From assembly GCA_030522415.1 (NCBI GenBank), contig CM060127.1, positions 13,932,646 through 13,996,645 on the forward strand: a DNA stretch of 64,000 nt. Reading direction: 5' to 3'. This document shows positions 11,641-24,209 of this stretch, one piece after another. How positions within the stretch are numbered: the first letter of the stretch is position 1; each line of letters begins with the position of its first letter. Below the pieces are notes generated by a model. The model was not told the origin of the DNA and did no database searches. It saw nothing but the letters and a program-made list of their open reading frames with translations. Source of the DNA: Channallabes apus. Lineage: Eukaryota > Chordata > Actinopteri > Siluriformes > Clariidae. The position numbers and the translations under genes are program-made.

Positions 11641-12451
11641 TTAATCAGTTTACGCTGAGTATGCAAGCAATTAATTGACTATTATACAGTGGTGAAGACC
11701 GAAAGTATTAAGACACCATATTCCATTTATTATATTTCTCCCTGTGCACAAAACAGATGATGTCACCAATTAGTTCTAACCTGGCCATGTACCAGTGGTA
11801 TTCAGCTTCTGAAGCCATGGCCTGGGTCATCTCCAGAGGTGGCAAGTAACAAAAGACAACTATCTCTATTCTGGATGTGACACTTTTTATGTAGGTTTCA
11901 TCTGGGTTGACTGGTTTCCTCCTACTTCCCAGAAACACAACGTGCATATCCACGCTGCCCTGCAATACACTGACATGGCATCCAGCCTGCATTCCTGACT
12001 CACACTCACCCAGTTTTACTGGCATGGGCTCTGGACTCATTTATGACCCTTCTCTGTATATCTGAAAATGAGTATACTTATCTGTTTTTATGCTAATCAT
12101 TGTTAGAACACATTTTGGCTTATTTTTCATAAATGGATCCAGCTTGTAATACTTAACTTCCTGCTTTTCACTTGTATCTGTTCTTGCAGTTACTCAACAG
12201 TATATATGGCCTCGATTCTGCCTCTGTAGCATTTCACACACACTCTCTCCTCTTTCCCTGGCTCATTCAGGTTCCTCAGCCACACCACTTTAATAACCAT
12301 AACCCCTACCTCTATGTGTGTCTGCTCCTGAGTGCTGCTACTGTGTCTGGCTATTGAATACACACACAGGCCTAATGAGCGCTAAAGATTTTGCAGGACT
12401 GATAAAAAACACTCAGAGTGTCTGTGTGGGTGGAAGCGACGTACAGGGAGA

Positions 12452-12454
<3 letters not shown>
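11641..12454. other. Intergenic DNA; unrecognised 110-codon frame on minus strand
   Basis: An open minus-strand frame at 12040-11708 begins MSPEPMPVKLGECESG. I recognise no domain in it, and its composition is ordinary. It may be chance or a very old transposon piece. Confidence 0.3.

Positions 12455-12528
<74 letters not shown>
12455..12528. repeat. Long GT microsatellite
   Basis: About 74 bp of uninterrupted GT, one of the two longest dinucleotide runs in the window. Translation gives only alternating Cys-Val. Confidence 0.98.
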
Positions 12529-12529
<1 letters not shown>

Positions 12530-13343
12530 CTGCTTTTCTCTTTAAACAGGCAACACATACAAGTGAAAACGATGATAGAATGTCTTCTGTTGCACCTTTT
12601 GTGGAAAAATTAAATTAATAAACAATTTATTAATAGAAAATTAATAGAAGCTCTATGCATAAACAACCGATGAAGCCCTTTAATTTATATAGAGACTGTA
12701 TTATTGATTCAAATACAGCAAACGCAGACAAAACAAAACTAAAAATCCATGCGACAATGACATACAGTATACTTTGTTACAGATAAGATGTTTCTAGCCC
12801 TGTTATTTATAATAATGACAACCATTAAACACTTCTTATGCAACTCTTTGGTTATAAAGGTGTCATAATACAGAGGTAAGAAGTTCATGAGATACAACAG
12901 AGCTAGAACAAGCCACTTAAAATGCTTTCAGTGTAGAAAATGATACTTTAGCAAGTGAATACTTACAGTAGTTAAATAAGAGTATGACAAAGCAAATATA
13001 AGATTATTCACCTTATTTGTAATCAGATTTTCCTTAAATTTAAGCAAAATGTTCTTGTTCTATTGGCACATAACTAAATTCTCTGCCAATTGAACAAATA
13101 CTTTTGGCTTCAAAATTTGGATAAAAAAAGGTTTAGTAATCTGCAATATATTTAGTTTTAGTAAACTTATTTCGATATTATAGAAGTCATTTTTGTGCAA
13201 CATATCACAGACAGAATTTTTCAAAGTGACTCCATTTACATCACATGAAGAGTATTCCTATGGTTTGGTTTCATGTGTCATTGTTCAGATATGGACAATT
13301 TATATAACTGTTAGAGTCTCTGATCTCATATTCAAGTGACAGG

Positions 13344-13378
<35 letters not shown>

Positions 13379-14254
13379 GGCATGTTTGTCCTTGTAAACC
13401 CTTTTCACACCTGGTTTGCTAAGGTTATGTTTTTATGTGACGTTTTCATTCGGTTCCACTGGTTTCACGTTTCAAGCGCACACAGATTGTTTGCACATGT
13501 GGACTGTTCAGGAATTTGGAAGCTTTGCTTGGTTGGTCATTTGCTGTTGATTTTCATTAAGGTTGTTATAACTTTTAAGGTCACAGAAGTGCATTTTTTA
13601 TAAAAAAAAAAAAAAAATTTTTAATTAAAGAAGAGATGTAACATTTTGCTGCTCATTCATACATATTAACTTGTATTTATTTGTAATAAAATTAAGAAAA
13701 ACCATGATTTGTGACCATGACTTTGATTAAACACATCTTAATATTGTATTGTGCTGAACTGTGATCGATTTATTAAAAAACAAAACAAAGAAAACCTTTT
13801 TATCCCCCATCATTTTTCATTAATCATAAATTAGTCAGTCTAAGCTTTCTTTCAGATAAGGACAGTATTTAGGCTATAAATCCTAATGATTCATTATACA
13901 GTAGTTTAATTAATTGCTGTTAAGAATTTATCCATGTAAAAATGTATAAACTGTTAATGTTTGTTTTGCATCATTTTCTCTTGTTGCTCACGTCAATTAA
14001 CTTGTACACCACAAGAGGGCAAACATGCACAGCAGGTAATTCGCAGTAATGGAAGGAGTATTTTTAACGCGTGAAGTTGGCCTGACATGATCAACAAAAC
14101 CCATGTCAGTTTATTTGTGAATTGTTTGTGCATTTAAAATAAGCATTTCTCACCGATCTTTCTTTTAAAATATTAAACTTATTAAATAATAAATGTTTCA
14201 GCTTGTACAGTCTGTTTAGACGGTATTCCAGGGGAAAGAAATAAAATATAAAAA
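12529..14254. other. AT-rich intergenic DNA
   Basis: No feature except a CA tract at about 13347-13376 and an A-rich/T-rich run near 13600. TACAGTA occurs at 12773, 12964 and 13897. Confidence 0.45.
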
Positions 14255-14269
14255 AATGAATCGAATGCG

Positions 14270-14536
14270 GTTAGCACTGTCGCCTTGCACCTCCAGGGTC
14301 TGGGTTCGATTCCCCGGCCAGGCTCGATTCCCGTCTCTGTGTGCATTCCTAAATTGCCCATTGGGTGTGTGAGTGTGTGTATGTGTGTGTATGTGTGTGT
14401 GCCCTGCGATGGATTGGCACCCTGTCCAGGGTGTACCCCGCCTAGTGCCCGAAGTCTCCTGGGATAGGCTCCAGGTCCCCCGCGACCCTGAACACAGGAT
14501 TAAGCGGTATAGAAAATGAATGAATGAATGAATGAA
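14270..14536 (+). repeat. tRNA-derived SINE with target duplication, internally deleted
   Basis: The head lacks the first bases and starts GTTAGCACTGTCGCC. Box B GGTTCGATTCC is intact. About 100 bp of the body are missing after GTGTGCATTCC compared with 40624-41005. The tail (CCCCGCGACCCTGAA, then AATGA repeats) is complete. The repeat AATGAATCGAATGCG at 14255-14269 and 14531-14545 is the target duplication, overlapping the AATGA tail. Confidence 0.88.
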
Positions 14537-14545
14537 TCGAATGCG

Positions 14546-16019
14546 ACCGGTCCTTCTTGATGTCATTTGATGTGGAACATTTTTGCACTGTTTTTTCAAC
14601 GGTAACTAAATAAAATATAATTTAGACGAATGCACGCAAATTTTTATGAACAAACAAAAGCAGTCCAGTGCCACTGTGTCTCCTTAAATTAATTATTATC
14701 CGACAATCGGCCGCCTGTTTCACAGATAGCAGTTATCACAATAATAAAAATGCAGTAAAGTCTGTGTGAGATAACAACATGGTATCGATATTATGATAAA
14801 TTACATCATTATTCTCAGAATATAGCAGCTATATTAATTTACATTTACAGCATTTACTGGATGTCTTTATCCAGAGCTACCTGAGAGATCAAAAAGTGCT
14901 TTGTACTCACTATCAGTTTACCTTAGGCAATATGATAACAATTTCATAATCAATTATAATATATGGATCTTTTGACTTTGATCACGTGACTACCTGGACG
15001 TCAGCCACATCAGCGGACGGCAGAAGCTACATTAACCCGACATTAGGCTACTGTGTTTTTCGTTGATAATTACATCCGAAGTGTGTTTCAGAGCCAAAAA
15101 ATAACTGAAAGGTGACCTGATGATTACCTAATGAACTACTGGATTACCAGAGGCTTTGTCACACACAACCTACAGTAGCAACGCATAGCGTCTATTCTGC
15201 TGATTATTTTCATCATCATCATCATTATTGATCATTATTTTATTATATTCATCATTAGTATTTGACATTTTGATGTTGTGGATTATTTAATTATTTAAAA
15301 CAGAAATAAGCTTGTAAAAATGGATAAAGATCATAATAAGGATATTAATTTCCAGAACATTTGCTATCCTAATTATCATGATGACCTCACATGGTGGAAA
15401 CATTAGAGATTTGTGATTCTACCTGGATTTGGTGGCGTTTGTACGGACATGCTGTGCTTTATGCTACATAAAATTACATACAGGAAACTAATATATAAGT
15501 TCCAGGGTTGAATCCCAAATAATATAAAATGGAAAGCCAGGACACTATGTATTTACACTTGTTTTAAAAGCTAGTTAGTTTTTAGCTCGCATGAGCTGGG
15601 AAACATAACATGATGGTTCAGAGACAACTTAGATGCAATAACTAAAGAAACAAAGTGTTCCTAAAGATGACATTATCAAATATATCTCTGCTTTCTTACT
15701 GTAAAACAGGTTTGACACTGGCAACCGGTAGGTACTGTAAAGTTCCTTTTGCATCCAGATATGGGCAGGACCATGGCAGACAGCCAAAATGGGCTTGCAA
15801 TGATTTTTTAAAAACTGGTTTATCTGGGGCAGAATGATTGTCCAACATCCGTCTTTGGAGCACGACTTTGAAAGGTTTGATTTATTTGGGGATTTCTGAT
15901 ATTAACACAGTCAAAAATGGACAAACAGTACACCTAATATTCGAATGAATGTATTCATTCCACAACCAGCTATAATGTGTGTTTAGCTGATCATTTGAGG
16001 TTCTCCTAAAGAATAATGA
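14546..16019. other. Intergenic DNA, nothing recognised
   Basis: Contains a short ATC-rich stretch near 15205-15245 and TACAGTA/TACTGTA at 15171, 15697 and 15733. Confidence 0.4.
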
Positions 16020-16640
16020 GGTTCTCCTCCTCCTCCTTTTCATTATTCCTTCCACTCAGCCCCTGAGCATGATGCCGCCACCACCACCATGCTTAAAACT
16101 GGATACAATGTTCTATGCTTAACACTTGATACAATTTTCTTGGGGTTGAATGCCTTATCTTTACTTATCCAAGCATACATCTGATTCAAACTTTTCTCCA
16201 GAAGACTGGTTCTTTGTTCACAACTTCAATTGAGGTTGATGTTCATTTTGGATCAGAGGTTCTTTCTTGGACGGCAGGGTTTTTTAACCTAAACCTTACA
16301 GTACCTTAGTGTAAACAGTGTTCCAGCAGCTCATGTTCATAGCAGTCATGTACCTTGGGGGTGCCTGGGTTGTTCCTGACCATTTAAATAAATTTCCTCT
16401 CAGCTGAGGATGACGATTTGGGTCTTATTTATGACCTTGGCAAAGTGGCCACAGCTCCCAATAACTTGTACTTATGTTGATACAGTTGCTTGATCTGATA
16501 TTGGAAGCAGCGGTTGTTTAGAATTGACATTTCTGATTTGTGTAAATGGACCACCCTCTTCCTCAGAACTGTAGCTTTTGGATTTCCCATGGTACTGTGT
16601 ATTGGTCAATCCACTGCGTGGTGACAAATAAACAGTTTTT
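16020..16640 (-). mobile_element. Decayed DNA-transposon relic (Tc1-like transposase remnants)
   Basis: On the minus strand the segment AAGCATGGTGGTGGTGGCGG matches the codons for the Gly-rich GGGxIMLWG region common in Tc1-type transposases. Flanking text has the look of a worn transposase gene, but no frame survives. It ends near the start of the L2 element. Confidence 0.4.
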
Positions 16641-16786
16641 TGTGTTGGCACAGCTGTTGGTGACGTAGCTTCCTGTTTTCGTATCGTTGCCACGAAAGTT
16701 TCGCAGAACGCGCGAGTTTCCTCGTCTAAAAACAACAAACGGAATTCATCTCCAAACAACTAAAACTCCGACTCAGGTACGTTATC

Positions 16787-17692
16787 ATGTCTACCATTCA
16801 GCTTGTTCAGTGTGTAGAGTGCAGGATGTTTAGACATTCTTCCTCCGTCATTAGCGATAACTTTATTTGTGATAGGTGTGTGTTAGTTAGAACTCTGACG
16901 GAGAAGATATCAGCGTTAGAGGAGCGCATCCAGACTTTAGAGAGGGTTAGAGAATGTGAAAGCAGCGTTATTCCCGTAGCGGACAGTCTGGGTGCCACAG
17001 GCGGAGATAAACAGCCCCCGACTCCGGCATTAGAGCCCTCACGGCGGGGCGAGTGGGTGACGACTCGGCGGCATACTCGTTCAGCCAAAGCTAACGCTAA
17101 GGCTAGCCCACCGGAGCACACCTCCTCTGCGCTTCACGTGTACAACAGGTTTGCTCTCCTCAGTGATGCACCCGCTGAGAAACCTGAAAGAGCTCTGGTT
17201 ATAGGAGACTCTATACTCAGACACGTGACATTAGCTAGACCTTTAGGGGCGCCAGCGGCAGTGGTTAGGTGTATCCCAGGAGCCAGAGCACCGGACATAG
17301 CAGGTAATCTTAGGGCTCTAGGACAGCACAGGTTCTCTAAGATAGTGGTACATGCTGGAGCTAACGATATACGCCTTCGTCAGTCAGAGGTTAGTAAGAA
17401 TAACTTTACAGAGGTGTTTAAATTAGCGATGGCGATGTCCGATGCAGTAGTATGCTCTGGTCCCATCCCAATGAGACGTGGCGACATAGCTTACAGCAGG
17501 TTATGGTCGCTGAACCGCTGGATGTCCAGGTGGTGCTCCAAAAATAATGTGGGCTACATAGATAATTGGAAGACCTTTGAGGGCAAAGCTGGCCTGTTAA
17601 GGCGGGACGGTGTCCATCCCATTCGGGAAGGTGCTGCTCTCATTTCCTGTAGTATAGCTCATAGTCTCAGCAGAGGCCTAGTTAATCGGTGA
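16787..17692 (+). CDS. L2/CR1 LINE ORF1 protein: zinc finger, coiled coil, SGNH esterase
   Basis: 301 residues from the ATG at 16787. Residues 9-31 hold two CxxC pairs (C9, C12, C28, C31), a small zinc-binding finger. Residues 32-60 are heptad-like and charged, probably a coiled coil. Residues 80-115 are basic and Pro/Ser-rich. From about 135 there is an SGNH/GDSL-type hydrolase domain: IGDSILRH with Ser142 as nucleophile, GANDIR at 191-196 giving the Gly/Asn block, and DGVHP at 274-278 supplying the Asp/His pair. Esterase domains in ORF1 are established for CR1-like LINEs; a role in RNP assembly or membrane contact is suspected, not proven. The stop is TGA followed by C, and ORF2 continues in the same frame. 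Confidence 0.88.
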   Translation: MSTIQLVQCVECRMFRHSSSVISDNFICDRCVLVRTLTEKISALEERIQTLERVRECESSVIPVADSLGATGGDKQPPTPALEPSRRGEWVTTRRHTRSAKANAKASPPEHTSSALHVYNRFALLSDAPAEKPERALVIGDSILRHVTLARPLGAPAAVVRCIPGARAPDIAGNLRALGQHRFSKIVVHAGANDIRLRQSEVSKNNFTEVFKLAMAMSDAVVCSGPIPMRRGDIAYSRLWSLNRWMSRWCSKNNVGYIDNWKTFEGKAGLLRRDGVHPIREGAALISCSIAHSLSRGLVNR

Positions 17693-20600
17693 CAATCCAG
17701 AGCCCAGGCCAGGGAGCAGACAGACAGGCTAAACCAACCGTCTGCTAGCTGCATAGAGACGTCACTCAGGGTTCACCATATTGAGACTGTGTCTGTTCCC
17801 CGATCTAAGCAAAAATGTAGAAAGACTCAGAAAGTCTGTTTTAATAATTTAATTAACATAAAGACCACAAACTCCGATCATACTGAATGCGCAGCCGGCA
17901 CCTCTGATCTGAAGCTAGGATTGTTAAATATTAGATCTCTCGCATCAAAAGCAGTTATTGTTAATGAAATTATCACAGATCAGGCGTTTGATATACTCTG
18001 TTTAACTGAAACATGGGTTAAACAGGACGAGTATGTAGCTCTAAATGAAGCTAGTCCTCCTGGATACAGCTACATATACCAGCCTCGGTTAACTGGTAGA
18101 GGAGGAGGCGTCGCAGTTATTCATAATGATAATCTGTCTATCGTACAAAAACACGGACACAAATTTAACTCATTTGAAATTCTTTATAGTAACATAAGCA
18201 TACTTAAGTCAGCTCAGTTGATTCCACTAATTATAATTTACAGACCTCCAGGGCCGTATTCTGAATTTCTTAGTGAATTTGCGGATTTCATCTCAGACCT
18301 CGTCGTTTCTGTAGACAAAGCGTTAATTGCCGGAGATTTTAACATTCATTTTGAGAATACAGAAGACCCTCTGAGAACAGCATTTATGTGCATACTGGAC
18401 TCCATAGGCGTAAATCAGTGTGTAGTAGGACCCACTCATAAAGCAGGTCACACTTTAGACTTAATAATATTTTTCGGATTAACTATAAGAAATGTATTCA
18501 CAATTCCACTGTCTGAAATTATCTCAGATCACTATCTTGTCTCCATTCAAGTGTGTCACAGTGATAATGTACGCACAGCACCGCGCTACCGTATTAAACG
18601 TACTTTCACATCAACTACCACACAGAGTTTTATCAGTAATCTCTCAGAGTTACCAACTTCGATCAGGTCACCGTCTGACCCCACAGAACTCGATCAGGCG
18701 ACTGAATATTTAGAGTCGACATTTCGTTGTACCTTAGATAATGTAGCTCCAGCTAAAAGAAAAATTATTAGAGATAAGAAACTCGCTCCCTGGTATAACG
18801 ATCACACGCGCACTTTAAAACAAACTGCTCGGAAATTAGAGCGTAAATGGCGTCAAACTAAATTGTTAGTATTTCAAATAGCATGGAAAGAGAGCATCCT
18901 GAACTATAGGAAAGCTCTTAGTGTAGCTAGATCAACGTATCTCTCCACTCTTATAGATGAAAATAAAAATAATCCTAGATTTTTATTTAATACCGTAGCC
19001 AAATTAACCAGAAATAAGACCACTACAGAAATCTCCACAACAACGTCATGCAATAGTAAGGACTTCATGAACTTTTTTAATAATAAAATTATAAATATCA
19101 GGCATAAAATTGAGGCTTTGAAACCGAACAATGTAATTGATACAGATGTTAACCTAGCCATGTCAGATTCAAACCTAGAATACTTTACTCCTCTTGAAGA
19201 GAATGAACTAATTTCACTCATCTCTTCTGCAAATTCATCAACCTGTATATTAGATCCTATACCGACACATTTTCTTAAACAGATAGTACCAGTAATATCA
19301 GAACCGCTGTTGAGAATAATTAATTCCTCACTCAGCATTGGTTATGTTCCAAAATCTTTTAAATTAGCAGTTATCAAACCAATAATTAAGAAACCTGACC
19401 TCGACCCCTGTCAGCTGTCCAATTACAGGCCAATATCAATCCTCCCCTTTATCTCTAAGATTCTGGAAAAGATAGTAGCAGAGCAGCTATGCTCATATCT
19501 ACATAGAAATGGCATACATGAATTATATCAGTCAGGATTTAGGCCTCATCACAGCACAGAAACAGCACTCGTTAAAGTAGTAAATGACCTCCTATTGGCC
19601 TCTGATCAGAGTTGTGTAACTATGCTTGTATTACTCGACCTCAGTGCAGCTTTTGACACCATTGATCATGCTATTCTTCTTCACAGATTAGAAAATGTAG
19701 TAGGAATTAAGGGTACAGCCCTCTCCTGGCTCAGATCCTATTAGACCGATCGTTATCAGTATGTAGACTTAAATGGTGATTATTCTGCATGTTCTCTAGT
19801 GGAGTTTGGCGTTCCGCAGGGTTCAGTTTTAGGCCCACTGCTTTTTTCCCTTTACATGCTTCCTCTGGGCAACATAATCCGTAAGCATGGTATTAGTTTT
19901 CATTGTTATGCTGACGACACACAGCTATATGTCTCAACAAAACCTGATGAGAAAAAACATCTTACTAAAGTTGAGCAATGTGTGCAGGACATAAGAAATT
20001 GGATGCTAATTAACTTCCTTCTGCTTAATCCGGATAAGACAGAAGTTCTAGTCATAGGACCGCATACAGCTAGAAGTAAAATCTTAGATCACACCGTAAC
20101 TTTAGATGACCTTTCTGTTCCATCAAGTGCAACAGTAAAAGACCTCGGCGTGATTATAGATTCCAGCCTTTCATTTGAAGCTCATGTAGATAATTTCACC
20201 AGGATAGCGTTCTTTCACCTCAGAAATATTGCCAAGATAAGAAATATATTGTCGCTAAACGATGCAGAAAAACTAGTTCATGCTTTTATCACTTCTAGGT
20301 TGGACTATTGTAATGCCTTACTGTCTGGTTGTTCAGTTAGCTGCATAAACAAGCTTCAGCTAGTCCAGAATGCAGCAGCGAGAGTCCTCACTAGAACCAG
20401 AAGATATGAGCACATCACCCCTATCCTATCTTCACTACATTGGCTCCCTGTGAAATTTCGCATTGATTTTAAAATACTACTCTTGACATATAAAGCATTA
20501 AATGGTCTCGCGCCGCAGTATCTGAGCGAACTGCTAGTGTCTTACGATCCGCCACGCCTACTTCGGTCAAAGGATGCAGGCTGCTTGTCAGTACCGCGTA

Positions 20601-20749
20601 TTATGAAAACTACAGCTGGGGGCAGAGCTTTTTCTTACAAAGCCCCAAAATTATGGAATAGTCTTCCAAATAGTGTTCGGGACTCAGACACAGTCTCAGT
20701 GTTTAAGTCTAGGCTCAAAACCTATTTATTTAGCCAAGCATTTTTTTAG
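17693..20749 (+). pseudogene. L2/CR1 LINE ORF2: APE endonuclease and reverse transcriptase, one stop
   Basis: In the same frame as ORF1, directly after its TGA. The first non-AUG start that could be assigned is a GTG at 17789. No in-frame ATG occurs until about 18388, inside the endonuclease domain. Endonuclease motifs: LGLLNIRS, LCLTETW, GRGGGVAVI, IIYRPPG, IAGDFNIHF, THKAGHTLDLII and SDHYLVSI. RT motifs: [62 protein letters not shown] and the catalytic YADD at 19907-19918. The C-terminal region ends with [17 protein letters not shown] at 19742-19744 follows LRSY where a Leu codon would be expected and splits the RT domain. Full length would be about 1019 codons. As it stands RT is not complete. 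Confidence 0.92.
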
Positions 20750-21725
20750 ATTTGCCATAAGGTAAAGGAGCAGATCTGGGGGACTCATGGACGTAGAGTA
20801 TTATGGTGAACTGGTATGTTTAGATGCTGTCTTCCTCACTCTCATTTGATCACTCAGGTTTGTTGACGGTGAGGTGATTGTTTGCTTTACATCTCAGGGA
20901 ACCCTCATGTTTGTGTTTCCTTCTGGCTCTCCCTTTTAGTTATGCTGTCATAGTTAGTCCTGCCGGAGTCCCTGCTTGCACTCTACAGCAAATATGCATT
21001 CACATTATACATTGTGACTGTGACCATACCTAATTGCAATCTCTCCTCCTCTTCTCTTCCTCCCCCTCTTTCTCTTTCCTCACACTCCCCCTGTCTCCCC
21101 CTTTCACTCTTTCTCTCTCTCTCTCTGTCGAGCTACACATGTCGGTCCTGAGCTGCCAGTGATCCAGACTCCCTCTGCCCTCCGAACCTGTCTGATCCAT
21201 CCTGGTGCCCCGTTTCTGGTTGGAGGTCTAGTCGCATGGATGCCCCGTGTGTCTCTTTGGGATGCGTCTGGTGTCTGGGGATGATTCTATCTACTTAGAA
21301 GATGGTTCTGGCCTCGACTGGTGTTGTCAGCTGTTTCTCTGAGGACTTGACAATTCGATAGTTCAGGACTTTCTACAAGTCTACCTGAGTCTCCAATAAC
21401 TACTGGACTCCATTTTATCAACTATTATAGCTGAACCTAACACTGTATAAATGCAGATAATTTCCTGCTATCTGTTTTACCCAGATGAGGATGGGTTCCC
21501 TGTTGAGTCTGTTCCTCTCAAGGTTTCTTCCTATTACCATCTCAGGGAGTTTTTCCTTGCCACTGTCGCCCTCGGCTTGCTCACCAGGGACTATCTGAAC
21601 ATTTTGATTCATACACATTCACATTCCATACAAACTTAAATAATTCTCTTGATTGTGTAAAGCTGTTTTGAGACAATGTCAATTGTTAAAAGCGCTATAC
21701 AAATAAAACTGAATTGAATTGAATG
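20750..21725 (+). other. L2 3' UTR and tail
   Basis: About 980 bp, with a CT-rich stretch at 21045-21125. Blocks such as GAGCTACACATG, CCAGTGATCCAGAC, GAGGATGGGTTCCCTGTTGA and TTTTGAGACAATG are shared in order with the element end at 26640-27300, which shows that the 3' UTR is a conserved part of the family. Confidence 0.85.
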
Positions 21726-23236
21726 CTACTAGCTGGAGTCAACACGGATCATTAACATGCTGAGGCTTCGGCTTTGGGCTTCGGACTTTCAGTGTAGGTA
21801 TATTTTTGACCCTGTGTTGATAACTGCAAACCTTGTACTGTGAATTCTTTATTAAAGATATATGTTGCTTAGTCATTTTACTCCATAAGAAAAGAGCACA
21901 AATACTGTAATTGCAAGCCCAACACAGGAATGACATTTATTATCATAATGTGTGTATGTAAACTTCTAAGCACAACTTTACGGCAGTAGTGAAGAGAAAA
22001 GCATTTGCTGAACAAGTAAAAGCTGGTGGAAAGAGCTTTGTTTTTTGGCATTTCGTCCAGCAGTAGCCTACGCGTTTATTTCTTTATGACTTTGATAGAC
22101 GTTTGTTTTGTTGAGCTTCACAATGGATCACAAACCTCTATGAAATCCCACCTCATCAAAATTTCTCAGGGTTGTCAAAGAAACATGAACCGCTTGATTA
22201 CAATAACTGTGTTATGAATAAAGACTCTCAGAATGAGAGTATGTCAGCGTCCAAGAAAAAAAAATTCATGCCTGACGTTGACCACTGTTAAAACATTTAG
22301 TCCTGATTGCATTACTTTAACAAAAGCCTTACTGACTTAGAGTGCCGTACTGTCAAATATATGCATTTCTCAAAGATGGAATTAATTTTTTTAAGAGTAC
22401 TCACAGGTCTATTAAGAGCTGGGAAAAACTATAATAGCAAAGTCAATGTTTCTGTTGGCTGTAAATCAATTTAAATGCACAAAGTATTTGCACTTAAGTT
22501 GGATGTTAAACAGAGTTCAAAACTGAACTGTCGTGTTTTTAATATCAGCAGCAAGTCATAAATTAACTCTACTTGCATGGCTGCATCCTAATCCACATTA
22601 ACCTTAAAAAAATCTTTTCAAAAGTCGTTTCTTTTCCGCAATTCCATTTTAAGACAATGCCAAGTCTGAAGAATTGCAAGAATAAAAGAATTATACTGTT
22701 TCAGAGACATTGTACCACATGACTACACACACTGAAAGTGAGGCAAGTCAGAATAAAATAAGAAGAATAAAAAGTGAGAAACATCAGTGAATTGCTGTGA
22801 GTGAATTTTTAAATCAGCACTCAATGCCTAATCTCTTGAAATAAGAAGCAACATATCGATCTTCAACAAGTTTAAAATGTTGTACTAAATATTAAATTAC
22901 TAAACTAATGATGACTATATGCACAAATAAATGACAGAATCGAGTGAGTCATGGCCTGCGTACCCAGTCTTACTCAAAACTCACCAGTGATGTATTATGC
23001 ACACAGCACGATCTTATCCACATCCAATTTTCAGAACTGTTTTTGCCAGATGAGCTGAAACATGACTAATTATTTAAATATATGCTAATATCACTGCTTT
23101 TATTTCACTTTGGCCTCTTGACACCCTCATATGGTTTAGGTATACACTTAGATGTATAAGCATAATGATTAGATTAGATACATCAGAATTCAATTTGGAG
23201 TACACATGTGAAGTAAATCAACCTGTTGCAGTAAAC

Positions 23237-23239
<3 letters not shown>
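21726..23239. other. Intergenic DNA, nothing recognised
   Basis: AT-rich, with no conserved frame. TACTGTA at 21903. Confidence 0.45.

Positions 23240-23270
<31 letters not shown>
23240..23270. repeat. CT dinucleotide microsatellite
   Basis: About 30 bp of CT. Confidence 0.96.
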
Positions 23271-23272
<2 letters not shown>

Positions 23273-23294
23273 CTCTATATCACTTACGTATACT

Positions 23295-23385
23295 GTAGAG
23301 GGTCACGGAACACTAGGGGCACTAGGCAGGGCAGTGCTAGTCCATTGCAGGGCACACACACACACACACACTCATTCGAGCTGTT
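23295..23385 (-). repeat. SINE 3' fragment with CA tract
   Basis: The order AGGGTCACGG, GGCAGGGCAG, TCCATTGCAGGGCACACACA is that of the SINE tail read in reverse, ending in the CA tract at 23349-23371. Confidence 0.55.
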
Positions 23386-23547
23386 ACAGTACTTGTGCCA
23401 CCTCTATAAATACAGTAACATGTTTGAAAACTGACAACAGACATCACTACTATAATGTCAGGAAAATATGATGTTTTAACAAATTTAAAACACAAATTCT
23501 GCCATCCAGTGGTCTGAATTCATGTTCAACATATGTTTAATCAGTAG

Positions 23548-23582
<35 letters not shown>

Positions 23583-23584
23583 AA
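23548..23584. repeat. GAAA tetranucleotide microsatellite
   Basis: About 37 bp of AAAG/GAAA units. Confidence 0.95.
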
Positions 23585-24167
23585 ATCCTTCAACAACAAC
23601 AATGATACAACCTAAGGTTATAATGATGCAAGAAGCTCTAAACTTAACAAACAGCCAGATTACAGTATAACTCAACAACAGAGTCACAAAGACACTGCAC
23701 ACTTCCGGCATCCGTTTGTCCTTCGTCTGCCTATACCGTGGACTCTTCTGAGTTGTACATGGATAGGATCCTAATATTTTTTACAGATTAACAAACTGAT
23801 TTCACTCAATTAATTTATCGACCCTGCCTTTTATATATAAAAATAATCAAATAAAGTTGATCAACCTTGTACATCTTGTACATTTGGTTAACTTATCTGA
23901 AATGTCTCCACCTAAATGTAAGAGTGAAGTAAAAACTCTGAGAAATCAAATAGCATGAAAATAACTGTTTGCTATGTCGACCTTTAATATTTACAGTATC
24001 TTTCAGGTGGAAGGGTGGATACAGTGCAGCTTTTTTGAAAAGATTTAGTTTTTAGTTTTAAAAATGTAAAAAATTGTTAAATGCACCTTTCTAGGTGAAA
24101 GATACCTAACAAAAGGTACAAAGGGTGTAATCTTGCCGGTACCAATAAATGATAAAGATTAGGTTGT

Positions 24168-24209
<42 letters not shown>

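Larger units (their letters stand above)
16660..21725 (+). mobile_element. Nearly full-length L2/CR1-clade LINE (Maui-like)
   Basis: Contains a short 5' UTR, an ORF1 with zinc-binding and esterase domains, an ORF2 with APE-type endonuclease and RT, a long 3' UTR, and a 3' tail in GAATT repeats after GCGCTATACAAATAAAACTG. That architecture is typical of CR1/L2 elements. One TAG interrupts ORF2; otherwise the frames are open over 3 kb, so the copy is young. No TACAGTA/TACTGTA 7-mer was found inside it, in contrast to its surroundings. The 5' limit is approximate. A fragment of the same family lies at 26495-27300. Confidence 0.9.

Noticed and set aside
7321..12528. Regularly spaced CA/TG tracts as a possible CRISPR-like or satellite array
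   Set aside because: Spacings are irregular and the units are simple dinucleotides; ordinary vertebrate microsatellites.
12318..12618. Two overlapping open frames of about 70 codons
   Set aside because: They are translations of the GT microsatellite (alternating Cys and Val).
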